Of a stretch of DNA of 64,000 bases, positions 14,452-26,153 are shown piece by piece; positions within the stretch are counted from its first letter, which is position 1; each line of letters starts with the position of its first letter. The stretch is from Gymnogyps californianus. Lineage: Eukaryota > Chordata > Aves > Accipitriformes > Cathartidae. Under the pieces are notes generated by a model, which had not been told where the DNA came from, searched no databases, and saw only the letters and a program-made list of their open reading frames with translations. The DNA is taken from NCBI RefSeq assembly GCF_018139145.2, contig NC_059473.1, forward strand, positions 68,616,707 through 68,680,706, in the 5' to 3' direction. Position numbers and translations under genes: made by a program.

Positions 14452-14650
14452 TAGGAAAGGGCCTTGAGAGATCATCTAGCTTGTTCCTTGTCCTAAGACA
14501 AGATCAGCCATTACTTGTGCCTTCCTGATAGATAGTCTCACTTGTCCTTGTAAGCTGCTAATTCTGTGAAAGCTTCACAACCTCCCAAGGCAACCTAACA
14601 GTTCATGATTCTTAGTGTTAAAAGGTTTTCCTAATCTCTACCTGTATTGT
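14452..14650 (-). mobile_element. CR1 LINE 3' end relic, reverse orientation
   Basis: The plus strand reads GGGCCTTGAGAGATCATCTA, then CTTCACAACCTCCCAAGGCA, then AAGGTTTTCCTAATCTC. This is the reverse-complement order of the CR1 3' region (GGACCTT-GATCATCTAG, then CAACCTCCC-GGCAAC, then GTTTTTCCTAAT). It is diverged and has no reading frame. It points away from the plus-strand CR1 copy next to it. Confidence 0.6.
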
Positions 14651-14839
14651 CGTCACTCCAAGTCTTTTTTTTACTCATCATTTTGGTCTTACCCACAGTG
14701 GACATAGGTGAAAGACTCTTTCAGAGAGTGATTCAGAACAGGAGTCTAAGAACAGAGAGTTTAGAGAGACCTGATTTGCAATATGGCCAGCTCAGATCAA
14801 TGCCTAGCCATAGAGATAGACCTAATCAGTTGGATTAGG

Positions 14840-14936
14840 CAGTTGGCAGTTGGACTAGATGATTGTTGTAGGTTCCTTCCAAGTGGAACTATTCTGTCCT
14901 GTTCTGTTCTGTTCTGTTCTATTCTATTCTATTCTA
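14840..14936 (+). mobile_element. CR1 LINE 3' end with pentamer tail
   Basis: GTTGGACTAGATGATTGTTG followed by TAGGTTCCTTCCAAGTGGAA is a clear CR1 3' terminus. It runs into a short tandem tail, as CR1 elements do because they prime on their own 3' repeat instead of poly(A). The element probably begins further upstream, but divergence hides the edge. CR1 is the main LINE of birds, turtles and crocodilians. Confidence 0.75.
14891..14936 (+). repeat. (TTCTG)n-(TTCTA)n microsatellite at the CR1 tail
   Basis: Pentamers TTCTG, repeated, switch to TTCTA, repeated. The usual CR1 tail unit is an ATTCT-containing octamer. Here a pentamer has expanded in its place. Confidence 0.85.
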
Positions 14937-16023
14937 ATTATTTTTAAACAGCTGTATTTCCCTTTAGGATAGAGCTGGTTGTTTGTCATGGAAAGAATTA
15001 GAATAAACTATTTTTTTCAACACTGAAATATATAAAATCCATGGCCAACTGAAAAGTAAAGAGCAGAAGGAAGTGGAAAAGGAAAGAAAAGCCAGTGGCA
15101 CACAATGTTTTAATTAATAATAGATTGCTGGAACTGGGAAATCATGAGAAAAGTCAATATCCTTTACCTCATAATAAAAGTGGTTTTAAAACCTTTTAAT
15201 ATTATTAAACTAACAGTTTCAAATGCTTTAAAATTCTATACCCCACTAGGCTGGAGATGTGAAAACTCACAGAGGAGTCTCTTTCAATAGTGGGCTGGCT
15301 GATGTGACAAAGAGCGCGACTCTTTTTAATTCTTGAGTTATGTTTTTAGTTGTTTTTTCTTCAATAGAAATCATGGGTAATGAGACGCATATAGCCTTGG
15401 GGAGAATTTACTCGCTCACTTCAGCAGGAGTACTTTCTCGTTTGACTGAAATATACTAACTGTGGCCGAAATGGTCTCAATACATACTGCAAAAATTGAA
15501 AATGTTTCGTGAATAATGGCACGCTGGGACCACTACCTCACAGGGCTTTGAGGAAAATCTTGGTGGTCTTCTCACTTTGGCAGAGGAGATTCAGGGCCAA
15601 ATCTTTGGAGAGGCTGCACTCTATTTAACAGAAAGCCCAGGAAAGGAACAAAAGGTGGTACCGTCTAACTGTGGTAGCAGTGTAAAATCCAAGTGCCTGA
15701 AGGTCTTCCATGCCAAATTAATAAAATACTATTATACCTTTAATCTCATTGTCAAAAAATAATTAAAAGGACTTTAGATTCCCAAAGCACTTGCAGTAAC
15801 CATAGTTTTCCTAATATTCATATCTCACCCTCATCACCAGTTCCCCACACACTAAAAAAGTTAACAATGCATTTATTTTGATGATATTTTCTAAGGCCAA
15901 CTTTTCCTTCATTTAGCTTTTCTTGGGGGAAAAAAAACCGAGATCATATCACTAGAGGCAGCTTTTGGTAAGTTTAAGACTTGCTCTGATCTCATTCTTT
16001 TACACAGTGGCTGTCCTGTACAA

Positions 16024-16060
16024 TGTCTAGACTGTTAAGTGATGTTTAGACTGTTAAGCA
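16024..16060 (+). repeat. Tandem duplication of an 18-19 base unit
   Basis: TGTCTAGACTGTTAAGTGA is followed at once by TGTTTAGACTGTTAAGCA. The two copies share TAGACTGTTAAG exactly. Probably a replication-slippage duplication. Confidence 0.8.
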
Positions 16061-16925
16061 GTCCAAATACTGCTAAAATTCATGAGGGCTGTCCACTTCT
16101 GTTATGAAGAGAGACAAAGACCTTTATATCTGTATTCCAAAAGTCCCTTTTTCTACTCATAAAGTAACATTAATTTTTCAGAAATCACCTTTTCCTTTGG
16201 TTACCGTTAGGAAACAAAAAGCATCATTTTATGGGGCAAAGGAGAAAAACATGCATTCAAGTAACAGTTGATGAATACGCTTCTAAAAATAAGTCTTCTG
16301 TTTGTTTTCGGTTGAGGACAATTTTGTGGTGTAGAAATACTTTTTAAAGTTTCCTCTTCTCACCAGGGAACTGATTTATTGACAACCAATTAGTGCTTCC
16401 AGATAAATCTCCTGTGTTTACAGCAATATTTCTGCCTCACTTATTTTTTAACTGTTTAGTTTTATGTTCTCATAGACTTGTGGAAATTAGTTATTGAAAA
16501 AGCTATTTCTTCACTTTTTCCATCTTGCAGGTCAGTGCCAGAGTCTTCCTTATTTTATGGTTTAGAGAGCTTTGTTCAGGATCTTTTTATATATCCCAAA
16601 GGATGGGTATTCTACCACTTTTCTTGGAAAACTTTCTACAACTTAATAAAATCCCATAAATCAGCCTAATTTTCCTATGCTACATTTAAATCTGTTATTC
16701 TTCTTAGTTACCGTGTCCTGGACCACTCTGCACAATCCCACATCCTTCCTTTCTTTTTAATCTCTTTCAAAATTCTTAGCTTTGTTTCCTGTCCTGATAA
16801 CTGTTGTTACCTGCTCCTTGGGAGCAAACCCTTTTTGTGGCAGAAGACACCCAGGTAATGCTGGGTACATCCTGTTTACAGACATTTGACAACTTTTAAC
16901 AGCACCTAATTTTTTTTAAAGCTAG

Positions 16926-16937
16926 ATGACGTCATCC
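16926..16937 (+). promoter_or_regulatory. Perfect CRE palindrome, GATGACGTCATC
   Basis: TGACGTCA, the consensus CREB/ATF site, lies inside a 12-base palindrome. It is isolated in intergenic DNA with no nearby exon. The octamer alone is weak evidence of function. Confidence 0.3.
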
Positions 16938-19900
16938 GATATTACACTGTGGTAACTGGGTATAGACAGACCCAAAAATTCAAGTTTGCAGAATGCTTAC
17001 ATACCAAAATGTGCTTTATCTGTGTTTACTTCTGCTAAGATGCTCGTCTTTGTTCAACCAGACTGTAAAAACTCTGATAAAAAAGCTGAGAGGTGCTACT
17101 TTTCCCTACTCTTCCTCTTGGGATCTTTCTCTGTGAAAGCACAAAACTGAACATCATGAAGAGGACAGCTAAGCACAACTTTGTTTCTATTCATGATGTG
17201 CATTTGCAATGTTTGAATAGCTGCTGTCTAAAACCATCAGCAGTGCTGCCACTGAGCAGCCAGAGAGGTGGTTATGGAACATCAGGCAGGACCACGAAGA
17301 CGCTATTTTTCCTCTTGTCAGCAAAGCTAACACATGAACAGAAAGGTAGATTAAACTATTCTCTCACCGCTAGAGATGGATATTGCAAAGTATATGTAAG
17401 ATCAGAGAAAAACAACTTTTATGGTATCGCTACTCTTTCGTGTACCTCCCAAGGCCACCACAATCTAACTCCTGATAACCTAGCTTTGTCCAGTTTCAGT
17501 AGGAAATGTAACTCTGTAAAAACAAGGGTAGTTAAATTATTGTGTGAAATTCATCAATTCAAAAGAGTAAACAACGATGTTGTTGGAAACCTCCTGAAAG
17601 ACAGGTCAAACCAAGCAGCTGGAAAGCTCCTACAGTGAATCAGTTGCTGGAGGAATAGGAAACAGCTCTGCTGGTGGCTGGTCCCCTTCAAGAACCTCCC
17701 CTTTCGCATCACCTCTCTCTTGGCTGCTGGTTGTGCCAATGTCAGATGAACATTTTAACATGGTTGTTCTGTAACACAGGACTTGAAAGCCTCTGGCAGG
17801 CATGGGGACAGTATCAAGCAGTGGGGAGTAGGAACCTTTTGAAATGATAATAAAAAAGTTTAATTTACTATCGTTTGTGAAAATGACAATTGGTAAACAA
17901 CTTAGAGACTAGCATCACTAACAAGGACAATGAATTACTGAAAAAGTCATTCATCTTCTAAAACTTAATTACCTTCATTGTATATATATCTGAGAAAGAG
18001 AAAGAGGTGTAGGAAGCAGGGTCTTCAGCAGGAGTATAACAACCAAATACACTCACTAGCTAATGAGAACAAATACATTTGAAAAGATCTCTAGTGAACT
18101 GACAAATAAAATCTTGATAAGGAGGGGAAGAAAGATGAAATCACAAGTTTATATGTGGTGTAAATAATTTCTAAAAGAATCAAATTTCTTTGTGGACTTC
18201 CTATTCCACAATTCTTAAAAGGTTTAGCCATGTTCTCTGAGAAAGCACGACATTTTGTTCAGCTTTTCCTCAGGTCAAAATTACTTTTTTCTGTCTTTTT
18301 GAGCTTGAAAAAATCTCCAAGACAAATGATGATACCTGCTCTTTTTGTCTTGCAAATGCTGTTTGAGCAAATGAGATAAATACGCCACCTATAAGCATAA
18401 TTGTGGGGAAAGTCTTGCGATAAGACTCCATAGAACATTGTTGCATATTCATATAACTGGGACTCTACCCAACACTTATCGTGATGTTTTTCATATAAAT
18501 CTCAAAACCCTCAAGTGAGGGTGATGACTGTATACATACAGCATTTGTATGGAAAAACTGAGCAAGAAAGTACTATAATAATCTGGAAACAATTCCTCAA
18601 TGTGCTGTTCCTTCCAATAACACCACTTGTCTACAGTTCACTGTGGCAAAGATTGCAGATTATGATTCTATTAAATGTTTGGCTTACTGTATAGTTTTAA
18701 AGCAAGTAGTTCTCTGGGATTATAAAATAGTAGTACAAACTGGAGGTAATAATGGACATAAAGTTTCCCTTGGTTAATCAAGTACTTGGCTACACGCTTC
18801 TGAGCTGGGACAGCAAACATTCATAGTTTATGAATTTATGCAAGGGTAGCTGCAGAGTTTGCAATGCATTTCTGCTGAGGAGATTAAATACTCCGGAAGT
18901 TTAAGCGTTTAGGTTCAGATCTTCCACGATACATGGGTGTCTGCATTCCTACTTACACACTTAACCTACGTTTTGGCATCTTTGATGTTCTTCAGCTACT
19001 TAACTGCCACTTAATCCAGGGAGGATCTAAATTTCTGCTGGTCTGCATATGTGAAGATGAGCCACAGCCGGTGAGTGGCTTGAAGCCCCTGCCATGCTCC
19101 AAGTGGAACAGGAACTTGATCCCAGGCTGCCTGGTCCCAGCTGAGAGCCCTACCTGTCTGGGTAGTGGCCACTGAGGAGAAGATCTTTCTCAGTCTCTCC
19201 CGACAAATTTGTGCCATTTGTAGAAACGCTTTCCCTGGGGAGAGGGATTGAATTCTGGTTCCACACTCCTAATATGTAAAGGCTGTTTTCCTCATTTTTC
19301 ACAGACAGAAAAATTACCTTTCTGCATGTCCAGATGCAAGAGATGATAAAAATTCCCTGGAGCAAGGTTCCCACCTCTGTCCTCTCCATCCTTCTCCTGG
19401 CAACTCAGGAAACTCCCAGCTTGTTTCCCAAGATCACTTCCTTGGGTGCCTCACCGTACCACAACAATGATTAAAAAGCCTGGACACCTAACCTGGGACT
19501 GAAACTTCCACAACATGCAATGCATTTAAGAGGTAGGTGATGTTTCACTAAGCACTGTGTCACCTAGGTACCTTAAAGACTTGTCATAAACTCCTAAATC
19601 CATTAAATTCAAAGACAAAACCCTTTCAATATCTTTGAAAGCTCCAGTATCTGTGAAAGAGACTTGAGCAGCATGCCACTTAAATATTTAGTTTTAAAAG
19701 CAGCCTCTGAAAATACATTCAAGAAAGATCAGTGGAGAGACCTGTCATGGCTCACCGTGCAGATCACAACACTGCCTGGCATTTACCATCAGACTCACAT
19801 TCGCAAATTCCTTTGGTAAAAGGAGTGGTAGTGACTGCACCTTTCACTATTTTCTGCTTTTGGCAGAGTCCTTTCGTCAAATCCCTTATTGTCAAGGGCA

Positions 19901-20985
19901 AACTGTGATCCTGTTGAATTTACTGGCTGAACTCTTACAGCTCCAGAGCAGTGGACAAGAACTTCGCTGGCTCAGGGTCAGTAGTGCTGAATAAGCAAGC
20001 ACGCTGCCACAGGCAACATCATGCTTTCCTCTCCCTCTAAATCCAGGCCATAAAAGCAATAGCCATAGGTTTTAAACATTTTTTTTGTTTCTTACAGCCA
20101 TAAGCAACTTGCAGAGCACCTAAACTGGCTGGAAACACAAACAAGGGACCATTGCTCCTTTGAGACTAAAAGGTAGACTTTCCCAATATCCCAAAGGGAT
20201 GTTTCTGGTAGTATTTGAGCAAGCTCCTGCACATGACCAGAAATGAGGACAACAGGTACATCACTGGCTGCTTTTTGCTCCCTCATCTTTTATGGAAAAA
20301 ATACACCAGATTTTGTGTCTGAACATATTTTCATACAGTTTATCTTGGTTTATCCATCCAAGTTAAAAGAAAAAAAGGATTCAAATTTCAGGTTTGCGCT
20401 GGAGTCATGTGTTGACATGCCATGTCCACCTCGTTTCTGTGAGGGGCAGTTGGGACCTATTCTTCACTTGAAATCTATAGCTTGTAAGCATTTAAATGAG
20501 TGATTACCCAGATTTCTCAAGGAAAATAATTACTCACTTTCCAAAATAGAGAGTTTGGTATCTTCATAAACGGGTGCTTATAGCATTGCACTGTGAATAC
20601 TAATTTGGATATCTGAAGAGATGTCAGTAATGTTATTATACAAAAGTTCACTATATACCTTTCATCCCTCTATTATTGCCATTTCATCTAATTTTACTCT
20701 GTTTAATTCTTCAGAATTTGTAAGGCACTAATGTTCAGTTCCTTCTTTAGTATTAGCAAAAGAAAGACTTTATTACAAAACAGTTCTCTCTATCTGTGGG
20801 TATTACTCAATGCTATTTACTCTCCTAGAAGTAGGTTCTAAGCACTTGCAAATAATTCTACCAGCTCAAAATGTTCACATACGGTAATAACACATAAGTT
20901 CAACTTTCAGCAGAGTATGCCCTATTTTTAAACAATGGAAGTTAGCAGACAAAAAAATATTTTGAGTGAGAAGACAAAAACTGAA

Positions 20986-20993
20986 TGACGTCA
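20986..20993 (+). promoter_or_regulatory. Perfect CRE octamer, TGACGTCA
   Basis: A second exact CREB/ATF consensus, 4 kb from the one at 16.9 kb, in intergenic DNA. No promoter or exon is evident beside it. Confidence 0.25.
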
Positions 20994-23900
20994 CACATTA
21001 CTTTAGGAGTCAAACTCTTAGAAAGGAAACTGTAAGAATATCACAAAGACAATTTAGAAGAAAGTATAAATTAATATTTGATATGGACTATCTACTTCAT
21101 AGACAAATCATCTCCTCTGTCTTTCTTTTTTTCCTTCTTTACAAGGTGATCTCTTTCTACAGGAAAGATAACTCAGTTTCAGTCCTGCTTCTATACTACC
21201 TTTAAACCAAAGCAGAAGGGTGGAGCCTTGCTTTCAGAGACTGCGAAGAAACAGAACTTCCTACTATTTTTTTCTAAGCAATCTGTAATTCTTTCCTTGG
21301 TCTATTCAGGGGCTTGGTTCCCAAAGTTACTGGATTCCCATCAGTCATATTCTGCTTGATGGTAGCTGTGAGACTGCCTCCAGAGTGTTACTCAGAAATT
21401 GGTGGTAGCAAAATCAATTCCATCATTACAGAATGTATGGTTCTATGTACAGAGAACCTTATGAGCTCCTTGTGTGACCTGATCATCATCTTTTGTGTCA
21501 TCACAAAAATTAGTTTGGTAACTATTTACATTCACTATTTTTGATACAAAATGTTTAAAGAGTTATCACTGCAAGAAGCTTTTTTATCATGAGTTATAAT
21601 GCTGTGACATGGGTTTAGCTCATTTGCACAGAGTATACATATTCACCCCATGCTTCTCCATAGCTGGAGAACTGGATAGGACAGAAAGTCACAAACCTCA
21701 GTACTGAAAAGGACTCAGCCTCTTGCAAAAAGCTGACAACTCTTAGCACAGCCAAGATCAGACAATTCAAAGACAGGAATTTCTTTATCTGTCCTTATGT
21801 GTAGGTGTGTATGGTGAGCGGTATATCACTACAAAGGCCAGAGACTTTTCAGCTACTACACAGTCATGCACAGTGCAACGCTCAAACTATCTGTCCAAAA
21901 GATAACTCATGCACCAATATAAAAAATATAAAATTAGCACAGGACTTCACTATGATTAATTTACTGTGCTTTTGCCACCGTAGATTCACGAGTTTCAGCA
22001 GCAATGCTAGTTGAAGTAGCTTTTCTCCAGTTTCTTTCCTAACCCTACAAGTCCAAGTCCTTCTGATCCTTGCACTGCATAGACTACAGCAGATCAGCTA
22101 TCTGGTCAGATTCAAAATAAATTAAAAAGAGGGAACTTCCCAAATAGGCATGAAAACTACGGTTTAGCAGAGCTAAGACACTGTCCAAGTGCACCTCTCC
22201 ACGGCTTTGCATTATCCTGCCAGGATACACTACCAGGCTTTCTTATCTGTGGGATAGCAGGGGGTGTTTTGGCCTCTGATATAATCAAACTAGTAGATAC
22301 CGCTACAAGAAACCATACTGATTTTTTTTTTTTTTTTGCCATGCCTACACCCTGAAGATCAGTAATTCAATTGAAGTGACCATGTGCTTTGCAATTTTCA
22401 GTGGAACACCAAAAAGACAAATCTTGACTATTTCAAATGATGCACAATGCAGCTTTTTAAAAGTGGGGGTGGAGTGTCTTTTTGTTGTTTTGGTTTGTTT
22501 TTCCCCATGGAATTCCTCATGTAGAAGAATTTCCCACATTTTATTCTTCAATTGAAAAACAATTCATCAGCTAATCTTTACTGCACAGAAATTTGAATCC
22601 TATTTGGACCAGTTTGTTTTCTGTTGTAGAAGGAAAAGGCTATCATTTTACTTGTCTAAAGAAAGCTATAACTAGATGAGTAAAATGTGTGGAGGAAAAA
22701 GCAGTTTAAATACTAGCATGCTGATGAAATGATATCATCAGAATGAAACGATTATGTGGTCTCCTTGAATAGGTGCGCACCCAGCCACTACGACTCTTGC
22801 CATTTCCTCAAATTGACCCAAAAGGCTCACATTGTTATGTCTGTGCTAATCTGCATGATCCTCCCTTGCACGCTGACTTTGCAAGGACAGCTGTATTTCT
22901 GCAATCAGTTGAAATGCTTCTTTTGAAAATGTGGTTATTCAATACATGGTTTTTAATGAGGTATTACTATAAGGGCTGTACTGTGTAGTCCCCCTAAGGA
23001 TAAACTTACTCCAGATGAAAAGGATCATCTGGTTTAAAATGGTTAAAGTTGAATTTTTTTCTGATTTACTTTCAGCTAAGTACAACAGGAGATAAGATAC
23101 TTACCCTTTTTAAAACAGGGCCTAATCCTGCAGTCTGCACAGTCTGATTGAAAGAGTTACATTTAGCTGAAAAATATGTATTTGTGAACTGTACCCACAA
23201 ATTCCAGAAAGGTGGACTGAAAATTAGAACTGAAATGTTTGGAGATCCCTCACCCAATCAAGCCCCTACAAATCTTGGTGTTGACTCATACCATATCTAT
23301 CAGACCCACTAAAGTCTGGAACATGTGACTGAAAATATCAAGGGAAAGAATCCCCTCATAAGATTTCTGTTCAAAAACACCAAACAAAGTAACCCCGTCA
23401 TAACAGTATTATGATATGCCTGCTTTTGTCGTGAAGCAGAACTGATAATTTCAATCCAATGAAAAATAATGTTCAAGGGGAAAATAACCCTCTTATCCAA
23501 CTTATTATTCTTAAAACAAATCAAAAATATTTTCAAATTTTGTACAAATATTGAAGCAGAGTTTCTCCTCATCACCTACTCCCTTCTCCACGCTTGCTCC
23601 TCCCTCCCCTGAACTTATATAAAAACTATGACATTAACTCACACCAGCTTTCTCTTTTTGTGCTTTCCTGCTCCTGAACTCCCTTAGGAAAGACTCAGGA
23701 CTGTGCTAGTTTCTTCTACTGTATGTTTCTTTCCCTTATATTAATAGTATTGCCTCTGGAACCAAACAATAATTCTCATCCTTCTTTACTGGTTCCCATA
23801 CCATCAATTCCTGAAATACATTTTCAAACTCTTACTATTTCCTTGACCATTCTCCCACTGCAAAATATCTGAATACTTCTGCAAAGAGCAGATTTACATA

Positions 23901-25709
23901 TCATAAAGAATGCAGTGTGCGAGTGGCCCAATTATTTTCTTACACCTGTTTGGCAGAAAGAGTTTGCGTTGTATTTGAAAGGTAATGACTAGTGTATAAG
24001 GCAAAGCTTTCCCTTCTCTCTGAAAAAAAACATGCTCAGTGCATTGGAAAGATATAGCTTGACCTTCTTCCTTCAGGAAAACTGGATTTGATTTGATTAT
24101 GGAAGCTTTTCAGAGGTGGGAATGTTAAAAGAATTGTTTCAGTCTGCATTTATATGACCAGAGTTCCTGCTTCATATGTTTAAATAATTCTAAAAGGACA
24201 AAAATAATTATCTGAATAAAAAATCTATAATGATAGTTATTTCCCAATATTTTATAATCCATTGCTTCTGTATGCCCACTGAAAAGTATTGCCGATGTAA
24301 CTTCTTTAGAAAAGGACACTACAGCATTTTCTACTTGCTTCCAGCAATGCTTTTAATGCAGCTGCTCTTGCTATATCTAATATGTTTAGTTACAGTAGCC
24401 ATGAAAACCTCAAAATGGGTATAAGGTTTTGCAGCTTCAGCATATTACAAGTTCAGCAGTCTCTGGGAATGATGAGCCATCTACTTAATCTTTATGATAG
24501 TGCACAAAGTGCCGGAGTCTAACATCACAAAATTCTTTTGTCGGGTCAAACATTATTATTTTTATTAATATTTTTAAACCCAAAGAAATTGAATAGCATG
24601 TCACAATTTTGGTACGGCTTTGAGAATAGTAGATGATGGAATATTTTGCTTCACTTAAATGCCTATGATTAAAAATTATGTTTCCTAACAGGGCTTTTGC
24701 CTGAGTAAGCCAGATCAGATTCAGAATTAATATTTATTTCTTTCTTGTGCTTTCCAGCACCTCACAGAAGTCAAGACAGACATGCAAGCTTAAGTAAAGC
24801 ACAAAAAGAAAACTTTTTACAGGGGATTACCAGCTAAACTAATCTCTTCTGACTTGATATCCATCTCAATATCCAGCTCTGATTAAAAGCTTTCAGGAGT
24901 TCTAGCAGAGCCCTAAAATTGAGATTTTTTAGTAAAGCAAGATCCAGAGCTCAGCCCCAGCACTAAGAACATCCAGCTACCAATCCTTTGCATATCTTAA
25001 GGGAAAGAGAGAGAGACAAAGGGAAAGAACATTCATGCACCGAGATTTACTGAAAATGTATGCTTTTTAAGTTTAATTTCATTAAAACACTTTTGCAAAA
25101 CATTTTGTTTTGCGATTATCTCCTTCCTCTATCTTTATAGAGAAAAAAGTCATCAAATTAAAAGAATACGTCAAGGAAATTCAATTATCTCATGGCTCTG
25201 TAGCATTTGCTTTAAAAACAAGAACATTTACCCAACTCCAAATGGACTGCTAGTTAAAATTTGAAAAACTCTGGATCAACAAACCTACTAGTCCACCTGG
25301 GATGAAATGGAAATCAAATGAGAGGAATTCAGGTCGACACAAAAACTTTCCTTTTGCTTTGGAACAATCTAACCCAATAAAATTGATGTTTGGAAGTATA
25401 GGATTACATGGTCTTTTTAAACTCACCAAAACAAATTAGAGCAGGAAAATATTTTAATAAAGATAGAATCCATGAAAGTTTTGAAACTGGCTTCATGCTA
25501 CAAGCTACAGTGTGAATGTGAGATCAATCAAAATAGCAGAAAGGTAAATTGCATCACATTTACAGTAAGATGAAAGAAATTCATAACATAGCTTACTCCA
25601 TCGTAATTAATGTTTTGCTATGTCTAGACCATCCTTCCACCATTTCTTTTCTATATGGCACACATATTTTACTTAAACAAATGTAGTCTAGACCCATCTT
25701 TAAAATGCT

Positions 25710-25743
25710 GTGTTCGGGAAAATCCCGTGTTTGGGAAAATCCC
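25710..25743 (+). repeat. Tandem 17-mer, each holding a GGGAAAATCCC palindrome
   Basis: GTGTTCGGGAAAATCCC is followed directly by GTGTTTGGGAAAATCCC, with one mismatch in 17. Each unit has an 11-base near-palindrome resembling a kappaB-type site, and TGGGAA as in RBPJ half-sites. The duplication is seen; any regulatory role is inference. Confidence 0.75.
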
Positions 25744-26126
25744 ACTGAACATATCCAAAAGCTGACTTAGGCACTTCTCTGTTTTAGGAGCTAAGGCTTG
25801 AAAGCACTGGCCTTTTAACCCAGTCTCTCAATACATGTAGGACAAGCTCCTCATATTTCTTCTCACAACAGGCAATGTTCTTAGCACTCGTAGTATCTAG
25901 AAAGTGAAAAAAAAAAAAAAGACAATTCTTTTTAACATAAATTTAGATAACCAGGTGTTAATATGAAATATTTAACAGCAAGATCCTCCAAATGAATCAG
26001 AAAATACAATGCCAGATAATCTAACCAACCTAAAATTTAACATATGATTGAAACCTAGTGTGTTCAGTATAACAATCTGGTAAAAATAGGTCTGACAGGA
26101 AATTAAGAAACAATGCTTTAGTCAGT

Positions 26127-26153
26127 TCATCTTTACAGAATCATCTTTACAGA
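26127..26153 (+). repeat. Short tandem duplication TCATCTTTACAGAA
   Basis: The 14-base unit is followed by a 13-base second copy, identical over 13 bases. It is intergenic, with no recognised role. Confidence 0.7.

Larger units (their letters stand above)
14940..25700. other. Intergenic, no gene recognised
   Basis: Apart from the short repeat at 16.0 kb and two CRE octamers, I see nothing specific. The 181-codon frame at 17093-17638 (plus) is the longest open frame between 5.5 and 47 kb, but it has no domain or motif. A 15-base T run at 22322-22337 could be the reverse poly(A) of a worn retrocopy, but no parent sequence is recognised. Confidence 0.55.

Noticed and set aside
17093..17638. 181-codon open frame on the plus strand
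   Set aside because: No recognisable domain, signal or motif, no good intron-exon borders at its ends, and AT-rich composition like its surroundings. Frames of this size occur by chance in 64 kb read six ways.
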